In this document: positions 9,372-17,490 of the stretch, one piece after another | Position numbering within the stretch: the stretch's first letter is position 1 | Layout: each line of letters starts with the position of its first letter | Source of the DNA: Brucella pituitosa | GTDB taxonomy: Bacteria; Pseudomonadota; Alphaproteobacteria; Rhizobiales; Rhizobiaceae | Direction: 5' to 3' | DNA: 64,000 nucleotides | NCBI RefSeq assembly: GCF_003049685.1 | Contig: NZ_PYSY02000001.1 | Coordinates: forward strand, 62,001-126,000 | The notes under the pieces: generated by a model | What the model was told of the DNA's origin: nothing | Seen by the model: the letters and a program-made list of their open reading frames with translations, nothing else | The model's database searches: none | Made by a program: the position numbers and the translations under genes

Positions 9372-9842
9372 ATGACACCCGAAGAGGAAAAAAGCGGCCT
9401 TCATGCGACGACTGTGCAATTGCAGGGTCGTGGTGTCATGCTAATGGGCAAGTCCGGCGCAGGTAAGACCGAACTGGCCCTCACCCTTGTCGAACGTGCG
9501 ATTGTTCGCAATGAGCAGGCTTGTCTTGTCGCCGACGACCGCACTTTATTGCATGTGGAAAGCGGTAAGCTGATTGCGAGTGTTCCGCAAACCTTGGCCG
9601 GAGGTGTCGAAATTCGTGGCGCGGGCCTTTTCACTGTTGCTTATGTGGAACAGACGCCACTCGATCTCGTGGTCAAATTGGTCGACCGTGATGGGGCCGA
9701 ACGCTATCCGAGTGATGAAAAATGGCATTTCGAAGGTGTTGAAGTTCCGCGCCTGCTGCTCCCTGCCCTTTCATCGAATGGCGATTCCAACGCGCTTTCG
9801 CGGGCTATAGAGGCTACTTTGTTTTCTAAACCCTGGCCCTGA
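9372..9842 (+). CDS. hprK: HPr kinase/phosphorylase, short alphaproteobacterial form
   Basis: Phosphorylates, and can dephosphorylate, the regulatory serine of HPr in the cytoplasm. 156 residues with Walker A GKSGAGKT at residues 26-33 and the C-terminal catalytic core (EIRGAGL, YPSDEKW). The N-terminal half of the roughly 310-residue Firmicute enzyme is absent, as is usual in alphaproteobacteria. It starts 7 bases after bvrS and belongs to the same bvrRS-PTS operon, which links the envelope regulator to nitrogen/carbon PTS signalling. Confidence 0.92.
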   Translation: MTPEEEKSGLHATTVQLQGRGVMLMGKSGAGKTELALTLVERAIVRNEQACLVADDRTLLHVESGKLIASVPQTLAGGVEIRGAGLFTVAYVEQTPLDLVVKLVDRDGAERYPSDEKWHFEGVEVPRLLLPALSSNGDSNALSRAIEATLFSKPWP

Positions 9843-9952
9843 GGCCAGTGCCGGTGTTTTTTGCAAGCCGTGTTCAAAAAGCGTGCTTAACGCTGCGGCA
9901 TTTTGCTTTTTTCAAGGCAATGCCGAAATTTTTCACTTGCTATCAAGATTTG

Positions 9953-9999
9953 CCCTGCCAAGATGCACAACTCGTCGGTTAAGGACCGGCAGGGTTTTA
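9953..9999 (+). terminator. Possible hairpin/attenuator before the EIIA gene
   Basis: CCCTGCC (9953-9959) can pair with GGCAGGG (9988-9994), followed by TTTTAG. It lies in the 216-base gap between hprK and the EIIA gene, the only large gap in the cluster. The loop is long and the T run short, so termination is uncertain. Confidence 0.35.
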
Positions 10000-10058
10000 G
10001 TGCCATCTGCGCCTTTGGCGGGTTAAAGCGGCGGGCACGCGACAGGAGCTTTTAAAGT

Positions 10059-10460
10059 ATGATCGGACTCGTGCTTGTTACGCACGGAAGGCTGGCCGAG
10101 GAGTTTCTCCATGCTGTTGAGCATGTAGTTGGCCCGCAAGACAATTTCGAGACCGTATGTATCGGTGCGGAAGATGACATGGAACAGCGTCGTCGGGATA
10201 TCGTCGATGCTGTCGAGCGCGCCGATAGCGGCAGAGGTGTCATTGTTCTGACGGATATGTTTGGCGGCACGCCGTCCAATCTGGCGATTTCGGTGATGGA
10301 GGAAGGCAAGATCGAGGTCATTGCAGGTGTGAACCTGCCGATGCTGATCAAGCTTTCGAGCGTTCGCATTGCTGGCGACATTAAGACGGCGTTGCGTGAA
10401 GCGCAGGATGCCGGACGCAAATATATCAACGTCGCAAGCCAGGTTCTCACAGGAAAGTAA
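10059..10460 (+). CDS. PTS EIIA component, mannose family (regulatory)
   Basis: 133 residues. The phospho-accepting His9 is in VLVTHGRLAEEF, and the family motif TDMFGGTPSNLA follows at about residues 67-78. No EIIB, EIIC or EIID gene for sugar transport is present nearby, and the gene sits with hprK and HPr beside bvrRS. It is therefore most likely a signalling protein of the incomplete (nitrogen-type) PTS of Brucella and rhizobia rather than a transporter part. It is often named manX or ptsM. Confidence 0.9.
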   Translation: MIGLVLVTHGRLAEEFLHAVEHVVGPQDNFETVCIGAEDDMEQRRRDIVDAVERADSGRGVIVLTDMFGGTPSNLAISVMEEGKIEVIAGVNLPMLIKLSSVRIAGDIKTALREAQDAGRKYINVASQVLTGK

Positions 10461-10462
10461 TC

Positions 10463-10777
10463 ATGCATCCCACCGTGGCCGTTACTGGCGAATACGATGC
10501 CGATAGCGCTTTGTCGCGGTCCTTTGAGATCGTCAACAAGCGCGGGCTTCATGCCCGCGCTTCGGCCAAGTTCGTGCAGCTTGTGGACAGTTATGATGCC
10601 CATGTTCGTGTTAGCAAGGACGGTATGACGGTGGGCGGCACATCCATCATGGGCCTCATGATGCTGGCAGCCTCACCCGGCTGCTGTATCGATGTCCGTG
10701 CATCCGGCGAACAGGCCGATGCCGTTCTCGATGCGCTTCAGGCGCTTATCGCCGATAAATTCGGCGAGGAATGCTGA
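10463..10777 (+). CDS. ptsH: HPr phosphocarrier protein
   Basis: 104 residues, starting 2 bases after the EIIA stop. Active-site His30 is in NKRGLHARASAKF, and the HPrK target Ser61 is in GGTSIMGLMML. The 31-residue spacing equals that of His15 and Ser46 in classical HPr. About 15 extra N-terminal residues precede the conserved core. It accepts phosphate from EI-Ntr and is modified by HPrK. The name ptsO/NPr is also used for this type. Confidence 0.92.
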   Translation: MHPTVAVTGEYDADSALSRSFEIVNKRGLHARASAKFVQLVDSYDAHVRVSKDGMTVGGTSIMGLMMLAASPGCCIDVRASGEQADAVLDALQALIADKFGEEC

Positions 10778-10819
10778 GTCTCCACGCGTTCTGCCGCTTC
10801 GCAATCAATTGATATAGAC

Positions 10820-10839
10820 ACATAAAGATTTCTTTATGT
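10820..10839. promoter_or_regulatory. 20-bp perfect palindrome upstream of ahcY
   Basis: ACATAAAGA (10820-10828), TT, TCTTTATGT (10831-10839): two 9-base arms about 105 bases before the ahcY start. The form resembles operators of ArsR-family SahR-type regulators, which control S-adenosylhomocysteine recycling genes in proteobacteria. That assignment is from memory of the family and not proven here. No sahR gene is in the window. Confidence 0.5.
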
Positions 10840-10883
10840 TGCGTTGTGCTGTGCGTGCTGATCTGCTAATCAGAACGCCAGCC

Positions 10884-10917
10884 GAAGCCCTTTTGTCATT
10901 ATTTTGTTCGGGGCTTC
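10884..10917 (+). promoter_or_regulatory. Hairpin in the ahcY leader
   Basis: GAAGCCC (10884-10890) pairs with GGGCTTC (10911-10917) across a U-rich loop, ending 25 bases before the ahcY start. There is no following T run, so it is not a standard terminator. It could be a leader structure. Confidence 0.35.
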
Positions 10918-10942
10918 AAAATCAATTTGATTGGAGCAGATG

Positions 10943-12343
10943 ATGACCGCAAGTCAGGATTTTGTCGTCAAGGATATGAGCCTCGCTGACTGGGGCCGTA
11001 AGGAACTCGATATTGCTGAAACCGAAATGCCGGGCCTGATGGCTGCGCGCGAAGAGTTTGGCAAATCACAGCCACTCAAGGGCGCACGCATTTCTGGCTC
11101 GCTGCATATGACAATCCAGACAGCTGTCCTGATCGAGACGCTGAAGGCTCTGGGTGCCGATGTGCGCTGGGCATCGTGCAATATTTTCTCGACGCAGGAT
11201 CATGCTGCGGCAGCAATTGCAGCAACCGGCACGCCGGTTTTCGCCATCAAGGGCGAAACGCTAGAAGAATACTGGACCTATACCGACAAGATCTTCCAGT
11301 GGTCGGATGGTCAGCCGTCCAACATGATCCTCGATGATGGTGGCGATGCCACCATGTACATCCTGATCGGCGCACGCGCTGAAGCTGGCGAAGACGTTCT
11401 TTCCAAGCCTGAAAGCGAAGAAGAAGAAGTTCTGTTCGCACAGATCAAGAAGCGTATGGCTGAAACGCCAGGTTTCTTCACCAAACAGCGCGATGCGATC
11501 AAGGGTGTGACCGAAGAAACCACCACGGGCGTCAACCGTCTTTACCAGCTGCAGAAGAAGGGTCTCCTGCCCTTCCCGGCAATCAACGTCAATGATAGCG
11601 TCACCAAGTCGAAGTTCGACAACAAGTATGGCTGCAAGGAATCGCTGGTTGACGGCATCCGTCGCGGCACCGACGTCATGATGGCTGGCAAGGTCGCCGT
11701 CGTTTGCGGTTATGGCGATGTTGGCAAAGGCTCTGCAGCATCGCTCGCAGGCGCAGGCGCTCGCGTCAAGGTCACGGAAGTTGATCCAATCTGCGCGCTT
11801 CAGGCTGCAATGGACGGCTTTGAAGTCGTAACGCTCGATGATGCCGCTTCGACCGCCGATATCGTGATCTCGACGACCGGCAACAAGGACGTCATCACGC
11901 TTGACCATATGCGCAAGCTGAAGGATATGGCCATTGTTGGCAATATCGGTCACTTCGACAATGAAATTCAGGTTGCAGGTCTTCGTAATCTCAAGTGGAC
12001 CAATGTGAAGCCACAGGTCGATCTGGTTGAATTCCCGGATGGCAAGCGCATCATCCTGCTTTCGGAGGGTCGTCTGCTCAATCTTGGCAATGCAACGGGC
12101 CATCCAAGCTTCGTTATGTCAGCGTCCTTCACCAATCAGGTGCTGGGTCAGATCGAACTCTTTACGCGCACTGACGCGTATAAGAATGAAGTCTATGTCC
12201 TGCCAAAGCACCTCGACGAGAAGGTTGCGCGTCTGCATCTCGACAAGCTCGGCGCAAAGCTGACTGTGCTTTCTGAGGAACAGGCCGCATATATCGGCGT
12301 AACGCCACAAGGCCCATTCAAGTCGGAACACTACAGGTATTAA
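10943..12343 (+). CDS. ahcY: Adenosylhomocysteinase
   Basis: NAD-dependent hydrolysis of S-adenosylhomocysteine to adenosine and homocysteine, which clears the product inhibitor of methyltransferases. 466 residues. Signatures: [14 protein letters not shown], the Rossmann motif [12 protein letters not shown], and the conserved C-terminus KSEHYRY. The second of two adjacent ATGs (10943) is preferred because GGAG at 10933-10936 then has a 6-base spacing and the protein begins MTASQDF, as I recall for Brucella. It follows HPr by about 165 bases and has its own palindromic leader. Confidence 0.96.
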   Translation: MTASQDFVVKDMSLADWGRKELDIAETEMPGLMAAREEFGKSQPLKGARISGSLHMTIQTAVLIETLKALGADVRWASCNIFSTQDHAAAAIAATGTPVFAIKGETLEEYWTYTDKIFQWSDGQPSNMILDDGGDATMYILIGARAEAGEDVLSKPESEEEEVLFAQIKKRMAETPGFFTKQRDAIKGVTEETTTGVNRLYQLQKKGLLPFPAINVNDSVTKSKFDNKYGCKESLVDGIRRGTDVMMAGKVAVVCGYGDVGKGSAASLAGAGARVKVTEVDPICALQAAMDGFEVVTLDDAASTADIVISTTGNKDVITLDHMRKLKDMAIVGNIGHFDNEIQVAGLRNLKWTNVKPQVDLVEFPDGKRIILLSEGRLLNLGNATGHPSFVMSASFTNQVLGQIELFTRTDAYKNEVYVLPKHLDEKVARLHLDKLGAKLTVLSEEQAAYIGVTPQGPFKSEHYRY

Positions 12344-12369
12344 TTACCCGTTAACCATACTGCTACATC

Positions 12370-12412
12370 TTGTAGGTCGGGCATCTTTACGTTGCCCGGC
12401 CTTTATTTTTGC
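12370..12412 (+). terminator. Intrinsic terminator of ahcY
   Basis: Stem AGGTCGGGCA / TGCCCGGCCT with loop TCTTTACGT, then TTATTTTT. Confidence 0.85.
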
Positions 12413-12650
12413 GTGCAACACGCTTCACGCGGATTCACGGTGAGGGTATTGTGAAGACGAATCAATGTGTTTTGACGGGTGTTTGCGTTGGGCGTTTTGC
12501 CAGTTCAGGCGAAAGACGGGCGACCTATTCATCCTCGAAACATGTCTGGCTTTCAGCATTGTGGCGATGCGCGAGGGTCCGAATGAAGCATTTTGAAATA
12601 CAGGAGCACCCTTTTTGAGGAGGCTTCCGGGCGGCGGAGACAAGGGAAAT
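12413..12650. other. Intergenic stretch between the ahcY terminator and divL
   Basis: About 240 bases with no recognisable gene, repeat or strong hairpin. The promoter and leader of divL must lie here. The reading frame of divL is open back to a TTG at 12615, but that part does not look like protein-coding family sequence. Confidence 0.5.
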
Positions 12651-15217
12651 ATGCCAGAGGTTGGCTCAACGGGGAGCTTGCGGAGCAAATCCGCATTCAG
12701 CGCAGGCAGGCACCTGAAAGGTTCGCTTTCGCTTGGCTTCAGCCCTCTCAAACGGGTCATCCTCAAGGCAACGGTTTCCTTTGCCGCACTTGTTGCGGCG
12801 GCTCCGGCAGCATTTGCACAAGGTGCTGAAAATTCCACGCGCATAGACCTGCCATTTGGTGGCAGTGTCGGTGCTTTTGAAGTCATCCAGTTTTCGATTT
12901 TTCTGGGTGCCATGGGTGCGGCCCTTTTGTCTGCTGGCTGGCTGATCCGCGACCGTTCCAAGATCGCCAATGAAAACAATGAATTGCGCTCGCGTCTGTC
13001 CGATATGGGATTGGCTGCACAACGCAATGACGCATTGCTTAACCTCAAAGATCAGCGCATCGTTGTCTGGGATGCACATGGCGCACGCGCCGATGTCGTC
13101 GGACAATTGCCGTTTGATTGCGGTGCGCCGCAGGACCGTTCGCATTTTCTGGCCTTTGGTCGCTGGCTTCGTCCGCAATCTGTGACCGAGCTTGAACGCG
13201 CGGTTTCGGCCTTGCGCGAGCAGGCTCATGCTTTTGATCTGACAGTTGAAACTGTCAACGGCACGCTTCTGGATGTTTATGGTCGCACGTCGGGCAGTTT
13301 TGCGATTGTGCGCTTCCTGAGCCTTCAAGGCGTGCAGGCGGAGCGCGCAGCATTGCAATCGCAGAACCGCGAACTCTCTGAAAAGCTTGCGCTCTTACGC
13401 CATCTGCTGGACCGGATTGAACAGCCGGTCTGGGTGCGTGGTTCCGATGGACGTATCGAATGGGTCAATGGTGCCTATGCGCGCGCAGTGGATGCCGCGG
13501 ACGGCACGCAGGCAAGCTCGGAAGGCCGGGAGCTTTTTGGCGCGCAGGCCCGTCAGCGTCTGGAGCGCGACCGCTTTGCCGAGCCGGATATGCGTGAGCA
13601 AATGCCTGCTGTGGTGCGCGGCGACCGCCGGATCTATGATGTCACCGATGTGAGCGCTGAGGCAGGCTCTGCTGGCCTTGGTTTTGATTTGAGTGAAGTG
13701 GAACAGGTGCGTGAGGAACTGAACCGCACCCTGAAGAGCCACGCTGAGACGCTCGATCAGCTTTCGACGGCGGTGGCAATTTTCGATCCGGATATGAAGC
13801 TGCAATTCTTCAATCAGGCTTTCGTTTCGCTCTGGTCGCTTGATACGGCATGGCTTGAAACACATCCGAGCAACACACTGCTCTTTGATCGGCTTCGTTC
13901 CGAAGGAAAGCTGCCTGAGCAGCCGGAATGGCGAAAGTGGAAGGATTCTCTGCTTTCCGCCTACCGCGCGGTCGAGCCGGAAGAACATATGTGGCACTTG
14001 CCGGATACGCGCATCATGCGTGTCGTCGCCAATCCGCATCCGCAAGGTGGCGTGACATGGTTCTTCGAGAACATGACCGAAAAGTTCGAGCTTGAAGGCC
14101 GCTACAATACGCTGATCAAGGTTCAGGGTGAAACACTCGACCATCTGGCGGAAGCGGTTGCGGTGTTTGGCTCTGATGGCCGTTTGCGCCTTTCCAATCC
14201 ATCTTTTGCCGATCTCTGGTCGCTGCCCGCAGCGATTACCGTTGAAGGCACGCATATTTCGACCATTTCAAGCTCTGCGGCCAACGCGGCGGCGATGGTA
14301 TCTGGGACGATTTCGTTTCCTCAGTCACTGGGTTCCTTGACGAACGCAACGGGCGCATGGGGCAGGTGGAGCTTGATGATGGTGTCATCCTTTCTTTTGC
14401 CGTGGTGCCGCTGCCTAAAGGTCAGACGATGCTCACCTTCATCGATGTCACCGATACGGTGCGTGTGGAACGGGCATTGAAGGAAAAGAACGAAGCGCTT
14501 TCGCTCGCCGATCAGATCAAGAACGACTTCGTGCAGCATGTTTCCTATGAGCTGCGCTCGCCGCTGACCAATATCATCGGCTTTACCGAACTGCTGCAAA
14601 CGCCAACCTTTGGTTCGCTCAACGAACGCCAGCTCGAATATCTAGATCATATCGGCACGTCGTCTGCGGTGCTTCTGACCATCGTCAACGACATTCTTGA
14701 CCTTGCGACGGTCGATGCCGGTATCATGCAACTCGATATTGATGATGTATCGGTGACCAACGAGATTTCCGCTGCTGCAAAGCGCGTCAGCGAGCGTCTG
14801 CACGAACATGATATCGGGCTCGATATCGATATTGCTGACGATGTCGAAACCTTTAGAGCCGATGCCAACCGCGTGCGGCAGGTCCTGTTCAACCTTTTGT
14901 CCAATGCATCCAATTATGCGCCGGAAGGTTCGACGGTCGCGCTTCAAGTGGCTCGCGATGGTACGGATATCGTCTTTGCCGTGCATGATGATGGCCCGGG
15001 CATGCCGGGCGATGTGCTGGATACGGTTTTCAAGCGTTTTCAGGCCTATCAGAATGGCGGGCGCAAGCGGGGCGTGGGCTTGGGACTTTCCATCGTCAAA
15101 AGCTTTGTCGAGCTGCATGGTGGCCGCGTAGAGATCGAAACAGGTGCGGATATTGGAACGACGGTTATTTGTCGCTTCCCATCGGAGGCGCGCAGCTTCC
15201 GTGTTGCCGCCGAATAA
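12651..15217 (+). CDS. divL: DivL-type PAS sensor pseudokinase (Tyr in place of the phospho-His), one frameshift
   Basis: Membrane-anchored multi-PAS protein with a histidine-kinase core. Two hydrophobic N-terminal segments (VSFAALVAAAPAAFA and FSIFLGAMGAALLSAGWLI) are followed by several PAS repeats, the dimerisation helix with HVSYELRSPLTNIIGF, and an ATPase domain (N-box LFNLLSNASNYAP, HDDGPGMP, GLGLSIV). At the H-box the usual His is Tyr (about residue 633), the hallmark of Caulobacter DivL, which controls CckA and the cell cycle. One missing A at 14270-14271 breaks the frame (ISKLCGQRGGDGIWDDF expected). Corrected length is about 855 residues. ATG 12651 is chosen with GGAG upstream; TTG 12615 is possible. 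It could also be called an ordinary PAS kinase, but the Tyr favours DivL. Confidence 0.85.
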
Positions 15218-15232
15218 GGTAAATGGTGCTGC

Positions 15233-16759
15233 ATGAGCACCCCAATCAATAGCCCGATAACCCGTCTTGAATTGTTCCTGCCCGATGAAGCCGCTACACA
15301 GCGCTTTGGCGAGGATTTCGCTTTAGCGCTGATCAAAGGCGATCTCGTCACTTTATCGGGCGATCTTGGTGCCGGTAAATCCTCGCTCGCCCGCGCGATC
15401 ATCCGTGCGATTGCCGATGATGAGGGGCTTGAGGTGCCAAGCCCGACATTCACGCTGGTGCAGAGCTATGAGGCTTTGCGCATCCCCGTGGCGCACGCTG
15501 ATCTTTACCGGATTTCGCATGGTGAGGAGCTGGACGAACTGGGGCTTGTCGAATTCCTCGAAGATGGTGTGGTGCTGTCCGAATGGCCGGAGCAGGCGGA
15601 AGGTTTTCTGCCGGAGCCAAGCTTCGCCGTGACATTAACCCATGAAGGGGCAGGGCGGCGCATTGCCATTGCAGGTCCCGAGGCTGCGATTGCGCGGCTT
15701 CAGCGTACGCTCGACATCCGGGCTTTCCTTGAAAACAACGACCGGGCAGCTGCCACACGCCGCTATTTGCAGGGCGATGCTTCACCGCGCAAATATGAGA
15801 TCATTACAAGCGCACATGGTGTCGAAGTTCTGATGAATGCACCGGCGATGCCCTATGATCCACCGCTGCGCAACGGAAAATCCTATCGCCAGCTCGCGCA
15901 TATTGCAGAGAATATTCAGGCTTTCGTGGCTATTGACGGCCTGCTTGCAGCGCATGGTTTGCGGGTGCCAGAAATGCGCGCAATGGATATTGATGCGGGG
16001 CTTCTGATCCTTGAGGATCTGGGAACAGAAGGCATCCGCGCACCCTCCGGCGAACCTGTCGCTGAACGCTATGAGGCAGCGGGACGGTTTCTGGCGCATC
16101 TTCACGGTGTTCAGTGGCCAGATCAGGCGCCGGTTCCGGGCCATCTCGATCATATCATTGCAGGATTTGACCGCGATGCGATGATCATGGAAGTGAGCCT
16201 CGTGGGACAATGGTATGCGCCACGCATCATGGGCCGCAAGCTTACTGAAGCCGAAGTTGCAGCCTATGAGGCGGCATGGGATGAGGTTCTGACCGATATC
16301 GCCGATTGCGAAAAAAGCCTGCTGCTGCGCGATTATCACTCACCAAACCTGTTCTGGTTTGAGGATGCGAAAGGTGTAGACAAAATCGGCACCATCGACT
16401 TTCAGGACGCGATGATCGGGCCAGCTGCCTATGATGTGGCTTCACTGGCGCTTGATGCCCGCGTGACGATTACGTCGGAGCTCGAAAAGGCAGTGGTTGA
16501 TGCCTATTGTGATGAACGCCGCAAGCTTGGCCATGTGTTTGACGAAGCGGCTTTCCGGATGGCCTATGCCGCTATGGGTGCGCAGCGCAACGCCAAGCTG
16601 CTGGGCTTGTTCGTGCGTCTTGATGAGCGTGATGGCAAGCCGCATTATCTCGCGCATCTGCCACGCATTCATGACTATCTCGGTCGCGTCTTAAAGCATC
16701 CGGTCATGGCGCCGGTAGCCCGCTGGTTTGACGATCTCGCTTTGCTGGAGCAACAATGA
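15233..16759 (+). CDS. tsaE: TsaE-AmgK fusion: tRNA t6A ATPase joined to an aminosugar kinase domain
   Basis: 508 residues, two domains. N-terminal TsaE (about 1-165): Walker A GDLGAGKSSLAR at residues 43-54, SPTFTLVQSY and HADLYR; it drives the t6A modification of ANN-decoding tRNAs. C-terminal aminoglycoside-phosphotransferase fold (about 175-505): LLILEDLG, catalytic LLLRDYHSPNLFW and metal-binding TIDFQDA, as in the MurNAc/GlcNAc anomeric kinase AmgK of peptidoglycan recycling. The stop overlaps the murU start by 4 bases, and AmgK-MurU act in sequence, which supports the kinase assignment. The frame is intact across the junction, so the fusion is real in this sequence. Confidence 0.9.
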   Translation: MSTPINSPITRLELFLPDEAATQRFGEDFALALIKGDLVTLSGDLGAGKSSLARAIIRAIADDEGLEVPSPTFTLVQSYEALRIPVAHADLYRISHGEELDELGLVEFLEDGVVLSEWPEQAEGFLPEPSFAVTLTHEGAGRRIAIAGPEAAIARLQRTLDIRAFLENNDRAAATRRYLQGDASPRKYEIITSAHGVEVLMNAPAMPYDPPLRNGKSYRQLAHIAENIQAFVAIDGLLAAHGLRVPEMRAMDIDAGLLILEDLGTEGIRAPSGEPVAERYEAAGRFLAHLHGVQWPDQAPVPGHLDHIIAGFDRDAMIMEVSLVGQWYAPRIMGRKLTEAEVAAYEAAWDEVLTDIADCEKSLLLRDYHSPNLFWFEDAKGVDKIGTIDFQDAMIGPAAYDVASLALDARVTITSELEKAVVDAYCDERRKLGHVFDEAAFRMAYAAMGAQRNAKLLGLFVRLDERDGKPHYLAHLPRIHDYLGRVLKHPVMAPVARWFDDLALLEQQ

Positions 16760-17475
16760 CACTTCCTGATACAGCGATCATGCTTGCAGCAGGTCTTGGC
16801 AAGCGTATGCGCCCGATCACCGAAACCATGCCCAAGCCACTGGTTAAGGTTTCTGGTAAGCCGCTGATCGACTGGGGGCTGGATGCGCTGGCAGTAGCAG
16901 GCGTTGAGAATACAATCGTCAATGTTCATTACTTAGCCGACCAACTGATCGACTATCTTGCCAACCGTGCAGAGCCGAAAATCACGATCTCCGACGAGCG
17001 CGATCTGCTACTTGATTCCGCGGGTGGTATCGTCAATGTGCTGCCGCAGCTTGGGGGTAGGCCGTTCTACGTACTCAATGCCGATACGTTCTGGGTTGGG
17101 GATGAAGCAAAGCCGAATATCACGGCTCTTCGTGATGCATGGGACGATGCCTGCATGGATATCCTTCTCATGACGGCCCGGCTCGATCAGGCAACAGGTT
17201 TTGAAGGCAAGGGCGACTTCGTTGCGGATGTTGAGGGGCGCTTGCGCCGTCTGCGCGATGTCGCGGGCGATCCCGTCATCTATGCCGGTGCAGCAATCAT
17301 TCATCCGCGTATTTTTGCGAAAGCCGAGCCGGGTGTTTCATCGCTCAACCGCTATTTTGATGAAGCCATTGCAGCCGGGCGTCTTTATGGTATGCCCATG
17401 ACCGGGCATTGGCTGACGGTGGGAACACCGGAAGCAATCGGCGAGGCGGAGGCTGTGCTTTCCGCAATTGCGTAA
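16756..17475 (+). CDS. murU: Nucleotidyltransferase, MurNAc-1-phosphate uridylyltransferase type
   Basis: 239 residues of the NTP_transferase fold. The signature AAGLGKRMRPIT at about residues 10-21 is followed by MPKPLVKVSGKPL, LDSAGGI and the metal-binding VLNADTFW. In Pseudomonas and Caulobacter, MurU turns MurNAc-1-phosphate into UDP-MurNAc, bypassing de novo synthesis (and fosfomycin). The 4-base overlap with the AmgK-like kinase suggests the same step here. The substrate is inferred from context, as many sugar nucleotidyltransferases look alike. Confidence 0.85.
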   Translation: MTLPDTAIMLAAGLGKRMRPITETMPKPLVKVSGKPLIDWGLDALAVAGVENTIVNVHYLADQLIDYLANRAEPKITISDERDLLLDSAGGIVNVLPQLGGRPFYVLNADTFWVGDEAKPNITALRDAWDDACMDILLMTARLDQATGFEGKGDFVADVEGRLRRLRDVAGDPVIYAGAAIIHPRIFAKAEPGVSSLNRYFDEAIAAGRLYGMPMTGHWLTVGTPEAIGEAEAVLSAIA

Positions 17476-17490
17476 GGAGAGCATGGCGGA

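Noticed and set aside
10778..10942. SAM or SAH riboswitch upstream of ahcY
   Set aside because: No conserved core of a known class was recognised; the clear features are a DNA palindrome and one simple hairpin.
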